A DNA stretch of 64,000 nt, taken from Arthrobacter crusticola. GTDB lineage: Bacteria > Actinomycetota > Actinomycetes > Actinomycetales > Micrococcaceae. Position 1 is the first letter of the stretch. Every line of letters begins with the position of its first letter. The stretch lies in assembly GCF_004357995.1 (NCBI RefSeq), contig NZ_SMTK01000001.1, forward strand, positions 124,001 through 188,000, in the 5' to 3' direction. The translations under genes and the position numbers were made by a program. A model generated the notes under the pieces. That model saw only the letters and a list, made by a program, of their open reading frames with translations, was not told the origin of the DNA and did no database searches. Shown here piece after piece: positions 19,758 to 28,572 of this stretch.

Positions 19758-21446
19758 CTAGCTGCGGGCGGCAGCCGGGGATGAAGCCTTCAACGGCAGT
19801 TCGATGCGCACAGTGGTCCCTTCGCCGACGGTGGAGTCGACGGTGATCGAACCGTTGTGGGCAGTCATCGTCCGTTGGGCTATCGCCAGTCCGACTCCCG
19901 CGCCGGGAACTGCGCCGTCGGTCGCGTTCGAGGCGCGGAAGAAGCTTTCGAAGAGGCGGGGGATATCGGCTTCGGGGATACCGATGCCGGTGTCGCGCAC
20001 CACCACTTCGGCCGGGCCCGCTTCCGAGCTGCAGAGGGTGTTGACCTCGACCACACCGCCCGGTCCGGTGAACTTCACCGCATTGGAGATGACCAGCCCA
20101 ACTGCTTCCTTGAGCTGGTCGTAATGTCCGGCGACGAGGATGCTTTCTTCACTGGGCGGGCAGAGAAGGGACACGTTTTTCGCCGCAGCAGCGGCAGAAA
20201 GGTCCCCGGCGGCTGAGACAACGACATGGCCAAGGTCCACGGAGAGGTGGCCGTGCGGCTCATCAAGCGTGGGCGAGAGGGCCGTGATGTTCTCAATCAG
20301 GTCGCGGAGCCGGGTTGTGTTGCGCTCGACCGTTTCAAGCATGCGCCGGGCCCCTTCGGGCAACGGACCGCCTGAGCCGTCGAGGATCATCTCAAGGTAG
20401 CCTGCCATTGACGCGAGCGGTGTCCGCAGCTCGTGGTTCACCGTACCTACGAAGTCGCTTTTGGCCTTATTGAGGCGCCGGAGTTTCTCGACGGCCTGCT
20501 GCTGCCGGGCGATCAGCTGACCCTGGATCAAGCCGTGGGCGAAGTTGCCGAGCACGTGCTGGGTCAGCGAGTTCTCGACCGGGGTCCACTCAAGGGGTCG
20601 GTGGTTATTGATTAGCCAGACAAGCCCGAACGGTGTGGTGCCTTCCCCGAGGGCGACGACGACGCCGCTCGTAATGCCGGACAGATCGGCGAGATCCTCG
20701 AAGACTGACATGCCCGCCGATACAGAGTCCGTTGCGGGAGGGAAGCGTTCGCCGGTGGAGCTTTCCCACAGTCGGAGCGCCAGGGCCTTGGCCCTTCCCG
20801 AGTGGGCCAGGGATGGAACCTCCATGGGGTCAGCATCCGAACTTGACCAGTGCGAACTCAGGTCCGCCACGCGGTCGTCGGGGAAAATCTGGAGGTAGAC
20901 GGAGTCGGAGCCGAGTGCGCGGCCGAGCCCGGCGAGGAAGTTTCCAACCATGGTTTCGAGGCTGTTGGCGGCGCGGATGCCTGCGGAAATTTCACGCATC
21001 CGTTCGCGGAGCAGGGACGCAGATTCGCGCTGGACCCGGTGCTGGCGGCGTCGGGCGATGGCGGACGCGGCGCGCTGGATAATCTCGCGCTCCTGGTACG
21101 GCCGAAAAACGAAATCGGTGATCGGATTCTCGAGCAATCCTCCGGGCTCCAGCGGCGAACTGTCGGGCAGGAGGAGGATGACCGGAAGCCCAGCGAAGCG
21201 GGAATCGGATTCAAGGACACCAAGGAGTGCCCGACTGCTTTCGTCGGCCAATTGAAGGTCAAGGAAAACAATGTCGGGTGTGCTTTGACGGAGGGTGCCC
21301 AGAAGTGCCGAACCTGAACTGACAGAGACTGCGGCGTAACCTGCCTGCTGCAAAATGGCACACAGATCTTGGCCGTCCTCACCGCTTGGCGATGCGACGA
21401 CGGCCGTGCCGCCGAACCCGGCCCAGCTAACGTCTTGCTTGCTCAC
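19758..21446 (-). CDS. Hybrid receiver-GAF-histidine kinase
   Basis: 562-residue soluble signalling protein. The N-terminal receiver domain (about 12-125) has the phospho-acceptor Asp in PDIVFLDLQL. A linker and GAF domain (about 150-315) follow, then HisKA with the H-box VNHELRTPLAS and a HATPase domain (SNAVKFTGPGG, DTGIGIPE, GAGVGLAIA). No membrane segment is seen, so it senses an internal signal. An N-terminal receiver ahead of the kinase is less common than a C-terminal one. GTG start after GGAAGGGA. No separate response regulator is nearby. Confidence 0.9.
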   Translation of the reverse strand: MSKQDVSWAGFGGTAVVASPSGEDGQDLCAILQQAGYAAVSVSSGSALLGTLRQSTPDIVFLDLQLADESSRALLGVLESDSRFAGLPVILLLPDSSPLEPGGLLENPITDFVFRPYQEREIIQRAASAIARRRQHRVQRESASLLRERMREISAGIRAANSLETMVGNFLAGLGRALGSDSVYLQIFPDDRVADLSSHWSSSDADPMEVPSLAHSGRAKALALRLWESSTGERFPPATDSVSAGMSVFEDLADLSGITSGVVVALGEGTTPFGLVWLINNHRPLEWTPVENSLTQHVLGNFAHGLIQGQLIARQQQAVEKLRRLNKAKSDFVGTVNHELRTPLASMAGYLEMILDGSGGPLPEGARRMLETVERNTTRLRDLIENITALSPTLDEPHGHLSVDLGHVVVSAAGDLSAAAAAKNVSLLCPPSEESILVAGHYDQLKEAVGLVISNAVKFTGPGGVVEVNTLCSSEAGPAEVVVRDTGIGIPEADIPRLFESFFRASNATDGAVPGAGVGLAIAQRTMTAHNGSITVDSTVGEGTTVRIELPLKASSPAAARS

Positions 21447-21836
21447 GGCGTCCCTTCCGCATGTCGCTTGCGCTCACCCTATCCGAAGGCCTGTCCGGTG
21501 TCAGGTTCATGGGCACCCGATCGATGGGTCTATTTCCAACTCCGGCTGAAAATACACGCTCACGAACCGCCACGTATTTTCAGCAACGCCGAGCGTAGCG
21601 ATGCGAGTAAATACCCGGAGTCCTCCGAAACAGTCGAGTATTGCTCACTCGCGACTATCCCTCGGGCCATTTCTAGCCTGAGTAAGTAATCAAAAACTGA
21701 TGATTCTGCTGGGGAAACATCAAGGTTTTGAGTCGGTCTCACACGGCATTCGAGCGTTCTCTTGCAACGCCATGCGTCACCGGATTTCAGCCCCCAGGAG
21801 TGGTCAGTAAAGCCCCCATCTGGTTGGAGAGCTGCC
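21447..21836. other. Long leader region before the repeat protein, with a large inverted repeat
   Basis: This gap of about 390 bases has no convincing gene. A perfect 11-base inverted repeat, GCTGAAAATAC (21545-21555) and GTATTTTCAGC (21574-21584), encloses 18 bases. It could be an operator pair or an RNA stem in the divergent promoter region between the hybrid kinase and the repeat protein. The stretch 21590-21760 is relatively AT-rich. No known riboswitch class was recognised. Confidence 0.4.
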
Positions 21837-24035
21837 ATGAAGTCAATCCTTACAACTGTCGGGCTCGTAGGCTTCGCCTTCGCAGCCAGCACCGCTCCCG
21901 CCTACGCGGCGCCTCCTCCGAAGAGTAATCCCTGCCAATCGGCAGGCATCACGGGCGTCGGCGCCCAGGCCACAGCGGGGAACGGGGCGAGGTGTTCTGG
22001 CGGCGGCCAAGGGGGAGTGCCGGAACAGCCGGCTACGCCCGCTCCGCCCGCAAGTCCAGCGGCCCCGGCCGAGCCCGCCGTTCCCGTGGTGCCGGCGATT
22101 CCTGCCGTCCCAGCGGTTCCTGCTACGCCGGTCGAACCCGTCGTTCCCGCGGCCCCGGTTGAGGTTGTTGCTCCGACGGTGCCGACCATTCCCGTTTCTC
22201 CGGACCAGGTAGGCAATGCGGCCGGTAGCAAACCGAACGCGGGAAATCCCGGCGGTGGCGGCAACGGCAACCCAGGCGGCGGGGGCAACGGCAATCCCGG
22301 CAACGGTGACCCCGGCAACGGCGGCGGCAACAGTGACAGCGGTGGCGGTGACAACGGCAATCCCGGCAACGGTGACCCCGGCAACGGTGACTCCGGCAAC
22401 GGTGACCCCGGCCACGGCGGCGGCAACGGCAATCCCGGCAACGGTGACCCCGGCAACGGTGACCCCGGCCCCGGCGGCGGCAACGGGAACAACCCCGGCA
22501 ACGGCGGTGGGGACAGCGGAAATCCCGGCAACGGCGGCGGCGACGGCGGCAACGGGAACAACCCCGGCAACGGCGGTGGGGACAACGGCAACCCCGGCAA
22601 CGGCGGTGGGGACAACGGCAACCCCGGCAACGGTGACCCTGGCAACGGTGACCCTGGCAACGGGAACAACCCCGGCAACGGCGGTGACAACGGCGGCGGC
22701 GACGGCGGCAACGGGAACAACCCCGGCAACGGCGGTGACAACGGCGGCGGCGACGGCGGCAACGGGAACAACCCCGGCAACGGCGGTGACAACGGCGGCG
22801 GCAACGGCGGCAACGGCAACCCCGGCAACGGTGACCCCGGCAACGGCAACCCCGGCAACGGCGGTGACAACGGCGGCGGCAACGGCAACCCCGGCAACGG
22901 CGGCGGCAATGGGAACAACCCCGGCAACGGTGGTGGGGACAGCGGAAATTCCGGCAACGGCGGTGGGGACAACGGCAACCCCGGCAACGGCGGCGGCAAC
23001 GGTGGTGGGGACAGCGGAAATTCCGGCAACGGCGGTGACAACGGCGGCGGCAACGGGAACAACCCCGGCAACGGGGACAACCCCGGCAACGGCGGTGACA
23101 ACGGCGGCGGCAACGGGAACAACCCCGGCAACGGCGGTGACAACGGCGGTGACAACGGCGGCGGCAACGGCGGCGGCGACGGCGGGAACGGCAACCCCGG
23201 CAACGGCGGCGGCAACCCCGGCAACGGCGGTGGGGACAGCGGAAATCCCGGCAACGGCGGTGGGGACAACGGCAACCCCGGCAACGGCGGCGGCGACGGC
23301 GGCAACGGGAACAACCCCGGCAACGGCGGCGACGGCAACGGCGGTGACAACGGCGGCGGCAACAACGGCGGCGGCAACGGGGACAACCCCGGCAACGGCG
23401 GTGACAACGGCGGCGGCAACAACGGCGGCGGCAACGGGGACAACCCCGGCAACGGCGGTGACAACGGCGGCGGCAACGGTGACGGCTGCGGCGACAACAA
23501 CGGCGGCGATAACAACACCGGTGAGGGCAACAACGGTGGCGGCAACAACACCGGTGAGGGCAAGAACGACTGTGGGGAGAACCCCGGTGGGGAGAACCCC
23601 GGTGGGGAGAACCCCGGTGGGGAGAACCCCGGTGGGGAGAACCCCGGTGGGGAGAACCCCGGTGGGGAGAACCCCGGTGGGGAGAACCCCGGTGGGGAGA
23701 ACCCGCAGCTTCCCGGAACTCCGGAGTCGCCCTCCGTACCCGAAGCTCCTGAAGTGCCGCAGGCCCCTCAGTCCCCAACCAAGCCAGGAAAAACCGTCGT
23801 GATCACGAAGGTCCCAGTGAAGACTCCGGGCACCGTCACGGTGCGGACTGTGGTCGTGCCCGTTTCAACTGGGACGGTTCGCACCAACCGGGGCCTCAAT
23901 GTTCAGTCGGCTGCGATTGCGGCATCGGATGACCCGGGTCAGGTGTGGTTGGGAGGGCTTGTCGTGGCGGGCCTGACCGGTGCGGGCCTCGTGGCCGGCC
24001 GAGTCGTTGAGCGGAAGCGGAACGCTAGCTTCTAG
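21837..24035 (+). CDS. Secreted Gly/Asn/Pro repeat protein with C-terminal membrane anchor
   Basis: 732-residue surface protein of very low complexity. ATG 21837 follows GGAGAG; the longer frame from 21762 has no such site. Residues 1-26 are a Sec signal ending AYA-A. Then come a short Cys-containing part, a Pro/Val/Ala hinge (about 65-125), roughly 430 residues of G-N-P-G-N-G-[DG] repeats, eight perfect ENPGG units and a Pro-rich linker. A hydrophobic segment near the end ([19 protein letters not shown]) and an ERKRN tail follow. LPGTP occurs about 95 residues before the anchor, too far for a normal sortase signal. It is probably a wall-spanning or matrix-forming protein. Confidence 0.85.
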   Translation: MKSILTTVGLVGFAFAASTAPAYAAPPPKSNPCQSAGITGVGAQATAGNGARCSGGGQGGVPEQPATPAPPASPAAPAEPAVPVVPAIPAVPAVPATPVEPVVPAAPVEVVAPTVPTIPVSPDQVGNAAGSKPNAGNPGGGGNGNPGGGGNGNPGNGDPGNGGGNSDSGGGDNGNPGNGDPGNGDSGNGDPGHGGGNGNPGNGDPGNGDPGPGGGNGNNPGNGGGDSGNPGNGGGDGGNGNNPGNGGGDNGNPGNGGGDNGNPGNGDPGNGDPGNGNNPGNGGDNGGGDGGNGNNPGNGGDNGGGDGGNGNNPGNGGDNGGGNGGNGNPGNGDPGNGNPGNGGDNGGGNGNPGNGGGNGNNPGNGGGDSGNSGNGGGDNGNPGNGGGNGGGDSGNSGNGGDNGGGNGNNPGNGDNPGNGGDNGGGNGNNPGNGGDNGGDNGGGNGGGDGGNGNPGNGGGNPGNGGGDSGNPGNGGGDNGNPGNGGGDGGNGNNPGNGGDGNGGDNGGGNNGGGNGDNPGNGGDNGGGNNGGGNGDNPGNGGDNGGGNGDGCGDNNGGDNNTGEGNNGGGNNTGEGKNDCGENPGGENPGGENPGGENPGGENPGGENPGGENPGGENPGGENPQLPGTPESPSVPEAPEVPQAPQSPTKPGKTVVITKVPVKTPGTVTVRTVVVPVSTGTVRTNRGLNVQSAAIAASDDPGQVWLGGLVVAGLTGAGLVAGRVVERKRNASF
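22247..23575 (+). repeat. Degenerate GGCAACGG-type coding repeat tract
   Basis: About 1.3 kb of interleaved 6-, 9- and 12-base units based on GGCAACGG(C/T)G and AACCCCGGCAAC encodes the Gly/Asn-rich arm. The tract keeps several frames open on both strands. Larger blocks (for example around 22660-22800) recur nearly unchanged, so the tract probably grew by unequal exchange. Confidence 0.85.
23581..23700 (+). repeat. Eight perfect 15-bp tandem repeats
   Basis: The unit ACCCCGGTGGGGAGA is repeated eight times without a change and encodes consecutive NPGGE units. Perfect identity points to recent expansion. Because the unit is a multiple of three, slippage would change protein length without shifting the frame. 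Confidence 0.93.
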
Positions 24036-24060
24036 CAGGCACGAACCAGTCAGTACGAAT

Positions 24061-24091
24061 GGGGACGGGCACCCGAAAGGGGCCCGTCCTC
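24061..24091 (+). terminator. Likely terminator after the repeat protein
   Basis: GGGGACGGGC (24061-24070) pairs with GCCCGTCCTC (24082-24091), with one wobble. The stem is strong and GC-rich but has no clear T-run. It lies 25 bases after the stop codon. Confidence 0.55.
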
Positions 24092-24144
24092 ATGTCTGCA
24101 ACGAGAGCGGCATCGTGGGGGACCCGGTAGCCCCCTATGCCGAT

Positions 24145-24161
24145 GTCTCACAAAATGAGAC
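24145..24161. promoter_or_regulatory. Leucine operator upstream of leuB
   Basis: The palindrome GTCTCA-N5-TGAGAC lies directly upstream of a -35-like box. The identical arms and spacing occur in the iclR/leuC gap at 43028-43044. It is therefore a strong candidate binding site for the IclR-family regulator encoded there. Confidence 0.75.
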
Positions 24162-24164
24162 TGA

Positions 24165-24194
24165 TTGTCCGCAGGGCGGCCCGCTTCGTAATCT
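24165..24194 (+). promoter_or_regulatory. leuB promoter (possibly leaderless)
   Basis: TTGTCC (24165-24170) and TAATCT (24189-24194) are 18 bases apart. Transcription would begin about at the leuB ATG (24201), and no ribosome binding site is present. The message may be leaderless, as is common in actinobacteria. Confidence 0.5.
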
Positions 24195-24200
24195 GGGTCG

Positions 24201-25259
24201 ATGGACCCCTCAACTGCTCGTATCGACCTCGCGATCATCCCCGGAGACGGCATCGGCCCGGAAGTCACGGCGGAAGCGGTGAAGGTGCTCTCGGCGGTAC
24301 TGGCCGATGAGGTGGAACTTGCGCTTACCGAGTACTCCCTCGGAGCCCAGCACTGGCTCGCCACCGGGGAAACGCTCCCAGAGGAAACCCTCACCCGGCT
24401 GCGTGCCCACGATGCGATCCTCTTTGGAGCGGTGGGTGCGGCACCGGGGGATAAGCGGATCCCCTCGGGGCTGATCGAACGCGAACTGCTGCTCAAACTG
24501 CGATTCGAACTCGATCACTACGTCAATCTGCGCCCCTCCAAGCTGTACCCGGGGGTGGGCTCGCCCTTGGCTGCCCCAGGAGCCGTCGACTTCATCGTGG
24601 TGCGGGAGGGCACTGAGGGCCCCTACGCCGGCAATGGGGGCACCCTGCGCGGCGGGACGAATCATGAGATTGCCACGGAGGTTTCGCTCAATACGGCACA
24701 CGGGGTGGAACGGGTTGTGCGTGACGCCTTCCGCCGTGCGAGCGAGCGCCCGCGCCGGAAGCTGACCCTGGTCCACAAACACAATGTGCTGGTCTTCGCA
24801 GGCCACCTCTGGAAGCGGACGGTGGAAGCTGTCGCGCTGGAGTTCCCCGAAGTCACCCACGACTACCTGCACGTCGATGCGGCGACGATTTTTCTTGTCA
24901 CCGATCCGTCACGGTTTGACGTCATCGTGACCGACAATCTCTTCGGCGACATCCTGACCGATCTCGCCGCGGCCATTAGTGGAGGGATCGGCCTAGCGGC
25001 CTCAGGAAACCTCAACATGGACCGCACGGCGCCCTCAATGTTCGAGCCGGTCCACGGTTCCGCCCCTGACATCGCAGGTCAGCAGAAGGCGGATCCCACG
25101 GCCGCTATCCTCTCGGCGGCGCTCCTGCTGCGGCACCTGGGCCAGAATGCCGCGGCCGAGCGCATCGAGCGTGCGGTTGAAGCCGACATCGCGGGCCGCA
25201 CTGGAGCACCGCGCACGACGTCGGCGGTGGGCGATGCGATTGCCGCCGCGGTGTCCTAA
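24201..25259 (+). CDS. leuB: 3-isopropylmalate dehydrogenase
   Basis: Oxidises and decarboxylates 3-isopropylmalate to 2-ketoisocaproate, with NAD, in leucine synthesis. 352 residues. The N-terminus is [11 protein letters not shown]. Substrate-binding Arg and Asp residues are in place, and the signature is [25 protein letters not shown]. It stands apart from leuC-leuD but shares their operator motif, so it is probably under the same leucine control. The start is supported by the IPGDGIGPE motif at residue ~13 and by a promoter box that ends just before it. Confidence 0.97.
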   Translation: MDPSTARIDLAIIPGDGIGPEVTAEAVKVLSAVLADEVELALTEYSLGAQHWLATGETLPEETLTRLRAHDAILFGAVGAAPGDKRIPSGLIERELLLKLRFELDHYVNLRPSKLYPGVGSPLAAPGAVDFIVVREGTEGPYAGNGGTLRGGTNHEIATEVSLNTAHGVERVVRDAFRRASERPRRKLTLVHKHNVLVFAGHLWKRTVEAVALEFPEVTHDYLHVDAATIFLVTDPSRFDVIVTDNLFGDILTDLAAAISGGIGLAASGNLNMDRTAPSMFEPVHGSAPDIAGQQKADPTAAILSAALLLRHLGQNAAAERIERAVEADIAGRTGAPRTTSAVGDAIAAAVS

Positions 25260-25370
25260 GGTGGTTAGGAACCATTAACCCAGCGTCGGCGAAGCAGCCG
25301 GCACTGATCACTGACCGAATAGCCTCCCGGAGCGCCGCTCCGCACGGAGCAGGTCACGCGCGGAGGAATC

Positions 25371-26477
25371 ATGACAGCCACCGATCTGGAGTTCGCCCAG
25401 CATCTCTCCACCACTCCCAAAACCGTGGAGCAGCGCGAGGCCATCCTCGCCGATCCGGGGTTCGGCAACCACTTCACCGACCACACAGCGATCGTGGATT
25501 TTTCGGTCGACGCCGATGGAAAGGGCGGATGGAGCAATGCGCGGGTCGAACCCTACGGACCCATCGCACTCGACCCCGCCGCCGCCGTTCTGCACTACGG
25601 CCAGGAAATATTCGAGGGCATGAAGGCGTACCGCCATGCCGATGGTTCAATCTGGACCTTCCGTGCGGACGCCAACGCCGCACGCCTCAACAGGTCGGCG
25701 GCTCGACTCGCCCTTCCCCAGCTTCCGGAACCGATCTTCCTCGAATCTCTGCGCCAGCTGGTTTCAGCCGACCGTGATTGGATTCCGACCGGTGAGGGAG
25801 AGAGCCTGTACCTGCGACCCTTCATGATTGCCACGGAGGCGTTCCTCGGGGTCCGGCCCGCACGGGAAGTTTCGTTCCGCGTCATCGCCTCGCCCGCAGG
25901 AAACTACTTCGGAGGAGAGCTGAAGCCGGTTTCGATCTGGGTATCCCGGAACTTCGCCCGCGCCGGACGGGGCGGAACCGGCGCGGCGAAATGCGGAGGC
26001 AACTACGCGGCTTCCCTCGCGGCCCAGCTCGAGGCGGAAGCCAATGATTGCAAGCAGGTGCTCTTCCTTGATCAATTCAACGACAACGCCGTCGAAGAGC
26101 TCGGCGGCATGAACGTGTTCTTCGTGTTCAAGGACGGCTCACTCGTCACTCCGGCGTTGTCCGGCACCATCCTGGAGGGCGTGACGCGCTCCTCGGTGAT
26201 TCAACTGGGCCGGGACCGCGGGATGAACGTCGTCGAGCGCAAGATCACTCTCGACGAGTGGCGCGACGGTGTTGCCACCGGCGACATCACCGAAGTCTTC
26301 GCCTGCGGCACGGCAGCGGTGATCACCCCAATTGGGCAGCTGAAGGACGGCGACGAGATTATCGGCGCACCTGATGCCCGTCCCGGTGAGGTGACCATGT
26401 CCATCCGCAGTCAGCTGCTAGGAATCCAGACCGGCACCGCCGAGGATGTCCACGGCTGGTTGACCAGGCTGGTTTAG
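25371..26477 (+). CDS. ilvE: Branched-chain amino acid aminotransferase
   Basis: Final step for valine, isoleucine and leucine: PLP-dependent transfer of the amino group from glutamate. 368 residues, fold type IV. The PLP-binding lysine lies in GTGAAKCGGNYAASL. The signature with the Glu interacting with PLP is near VEELGGMNVFFVF, and EVFACGTAAVITPIG is the phosphate-binding end. The ATG at 25371 follows GCGGAGGAATC. It follows leuB by 111 bases and may be co-transcribed. Confidence 0.96.
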   Translation: MTATDLEFAQHLSTTPKTVEQREAILADPGFGNHFTDHTAIVDFSVDADGKGGWSNARVEPYGPIALDPAAAVLHYGQEIFEGMKAYRHADGSIWTFRADANAARLNRSAARLALPQLPEPIFLESLRQLVSADRDWIPTGEGESLYLRPFMIATEAFLGVRPAREVSFRVIASPAGNYFGGELKPVSIWVSRNFARAGRGGTGAAKCGGNYAASLAAQLEAEANDCKQVLFLDQFNDNAVEELGGMNVFFVFKDGSLVTPALSGTILEGVTRSSVIQLGRDRGMNVVERKITLDEWRDGVATGDITEVFACGTAAVITPIGQLKDGDEIIGAPDARPGEVTMSIRSQLLGIQTGTAEDVHGWLTRLV

Positions 26478-26561
26478 ATCCCGCTTCTTGGGCGGCGCAG
26501 CTTCACAGTTGTGCCGCCCAGGGCCTGCGCCCGCGGCGGAGGCTCAATGCTGCCTCGTCGG

Positions 26562-28103
26562 CTAGGCCGGCAGGCTGAGATACCGGTGGGTGGCGAGCAG
26601 GGCTTTGATCTCCTCGATCGGCAGCGGCCTGCTGAAGTAGAACCCCTGGCCGCTGGCGCATCCCATGGCCCGCAGCTGGTCGGCCTGTTCCTTTGATTCG
26701 ATGCCCTCACAGACAGCCTCAAGTCCGGCTGCCCGGATCAACTGAAGCACTGCAGAGACGAATCCGAACTGGCCGGGTTTGGTATCAAGATCGACAAGAA
26801 GCGAGCGGTCGACCTTCACCATACTGACGGGCAGCTCGCGCAGGTAGCTGATTGAGGAATAGCCTGTCCCAAAATCGTCGATCTCGATCCCCACCCCAAG
26901 CTGCTGGAGGCTGAGAAGCGAGTACATCTCCACTTCGCCCCGCGTCACGATCGCCGATTCGGTGATCTCAATGACCAGGCAGGAGGCAGGGACCCCTGTT
27001 TCCCGCAGGAGGCCGCGCACATAGTCGACCAGGTCGAGCTGCTTCAGCTCAACAGCGGAGAGGTTCACCTGAAGCTGGAAGTCGTCGTCAAGCTGGAGCT
27101 CACGGCGCCATTCGGCAAGGTGGCGCAGAGACGTCGACATCACCCACCGGTCGAGGTCATGAATGACTCCGATTTCCTCGGCGAGGGGGATGAAGACGTC
27201 CGGTGGGATGAGCCCGCGCACCGGGTGCTGCCAACGCACCAGCACCTCAAGCCCGATAATGCGGCTTGTCGCAAGTTCAACCAGCGGCTGGAAGTGAAGA
27301 ACCAGTTCTTCCCGACGGATGGCGGCCCGGAGTTCTGCCGCCATCTGGCTACGGAGCTGCCGCGAATACTGCATCACCGGTTCGAACACCTTAATGATGT
27401 TGCGGCCTTCGCGCTTGGCGGCGTACATCGCGGTGTCTGCATCGAGCAGCAGGTCATCCGCACTCTGCTGGGGGTCTCCAAGCCGTACCCCGATGCTCGC
27501 TCTCGGATGAACCTGCAGGTCCTCCAGCTCGATGATCTCGCCAAGGACTTCGAGGGCGCGTCGTGCCACGCGCATGCAGATCTCCATGCTGGCGGCCGGG
27601 AGGAGAATCGCGAACTCGTCACCGCCGAGACGCGCGACGACGTCGCTCGCACGCACAACGCCGTTGAGCCGGACGCCGACTTCCTGGAGTACGCGGTCAC
27701 CCGCGTCATGCCCGAAGCGGTCGTTGACGTTCTTGAAGGAATCGAGGTCAAGGAGGATCAGCGCCGGCGGGGGCGCCCCGTTCGCCGTCTCGGCTAGCGC
27801 GTTTTCAAGGGCTTCCATCAGGGCCACCCGGTTCGCGAGGCCGGTGAGGGCATCGGACATCGCCATTTTCTTCATATCCCGGTGTGCCTGGCGAAGCATC
27901 GCCGTACGGCTCTCAACCCGCTTCTCGAACTGGTCGTAGACCTGTTCGAGCTCCTCCGCAAGGAGGTTGAAGCCGGTGATCACCGCATCAACTTCATCCC
28001 TTGCATCCGAGGGCTCGATCCGGCTGCTCAACTCGCCGCGCGAAAGTCGGACGATGCTGTCAACCAGCTGGCCTAGCCGCGGATCCTTGTTTTCGGCGTT
28101 CAT
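26562..28103 (-). CDS. GGDEF-EAL protein (cyclic di-GMP synthesis/breakdown)
   Basis: A cytoplasmic 513-residue protein with a HAMP-like helical N-terminus and coiled coil (to about 95), a diguanylate cyclase domain with intact RLGGDEF and an RxxD inhibitory site five residues before it, and a phosphodiesterase domain. The EAL signature reads EVL, but the other catalytic residues are present (QVNLSA, LVIEITES, DDFGTG, VKVDRS, CEGIES). Both activities are possible. The ATG chosen lies just after the stop of the STAS-like gene; an alternative at 28139 overlaps that gene. Overlap and order suggest an operon with that gene. Confidence 0.9.
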   Translation of the reverse strand: MNAENKDPRLGQLVDSIVRLSRGELSSRIEPSDARDEVDAVITGFNLLAEELEQVYDQFEKRVESRTAMLRQAHRDMKKMAMSDALTGLANRVALMEALENALAETANGAPPPALILLDLDSFKNVNDRFGHDAGDRVLQEVGVRLNGVVRASDVVARLGGDEFAILLPAASMEICMRVARRALEVLGEIIELEDLQVHPRASIGVRLGDPQQSADDLLLDADTAMYAAKREGRNIIKVFEPVMQYSRQLRSQMAAELRAAIRREELVLHFQPLVELATSRIIGLEVLVRWQHPVRGLIPPDVFIPLAEEIGVIHDLDRWVMSTSLRHLAEWRRELQLDDDFQLQVNLSAVELKQLDLVDYVRGLLRETGVPASCLVIEITESAIVTRGEVEMYSLLSLQQLGVGIEIDDFGTGYSSISYLRELPVSMVKVDRSLLVDLDTKPGQFGFVSAVLQLIRAAGLEAVCEGIESKEQADQLRAMGCASGQGFYFSRPLPIEEIKALLATHRYLSLPA

Positions 28104-28108
28104 CTTTT

Positions 28109-28543
28109 TCAGGGTACCGGCAGGAAGCCCGCGAGCCATGCAAGCGCTTCGCTCCGCGATGCGAAGAAGGCGACAGGACTTTTGGCATCCTTGCCTCCCA
28201 TGAGGAAGTTGCCAAGCACTCGGTCGACAGGGCTCGATCCCAGGACTGCAACGGCCACGGATACATGCGCTGCACCCAAGACCACGCGGGCATTCCGATC
28301 AATAGATTTCACTCCGCGGATATCGATGAGCAGCGGCCGCGGTACGCCCGCGGCGAGCGCCCGCGCCTGCTCCGCCTTGGATTCCGCGAGGCGCCGGGAG
28401 ATATGCTCACCGGCCGGTAGCGTTATCACCGTAATCCCCTCCGCGGACATGGTTTGCGCTCCGGCCCGTGGCGCATCAGCGCCAACGTCGTCACCGTCGC
28501 CGAGCTTGTCGGCAACATTGTCGATTGTTATCCCATCGGTCAT
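28109..28543 (-). CDS. Small STAS/SpoIIAA-like protein
   Basis: 144 residues. After a ~35-residue acidic disordered part comes an alpha/beta domain in which LLIDIRGVKSIDRNAR and the end SRSEALAWLAGFL match the style of SpoIIAA/STAS-like proteins (a strand and helix ending in a sequence of the type 'SRSEALAWL'). This is a weak family call; a related DUF is possible. Such proteins usually work by protein-protein contacts. It sits 29 bases downstream of the GT2 synthase and directly before the GGDEF-EAL gene, so it could link the synthase and cyclic di-GMP. Confidence 0.6.
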   Translation of the reverse strand: MTDGITIDNVADKLGDGDDVGADAPRAGAQTMSAEGITVITLPAGEHISRRLAESKAEQARALAAGVPRPLLIDIRGVKSIDRNARVVLGAAHVSVAVAVLGSSPVDRVLGNFLMGGKDAKSPVAFFASRSEALAWLAGFLPVP

Positions 28544-28572
28544 CGGTCCCCCAACCTTTCCCGTGCTTGAAT

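Noticed and set aside
21902-23778. Long ORFs in several frames on both strands across the Gly/Asn repeat tract
   Set aside because: The simple repeats keep other frames open. Only the plus-strand frame from 21837 has a signal peptide, a ribosome site and a membrane anchor.
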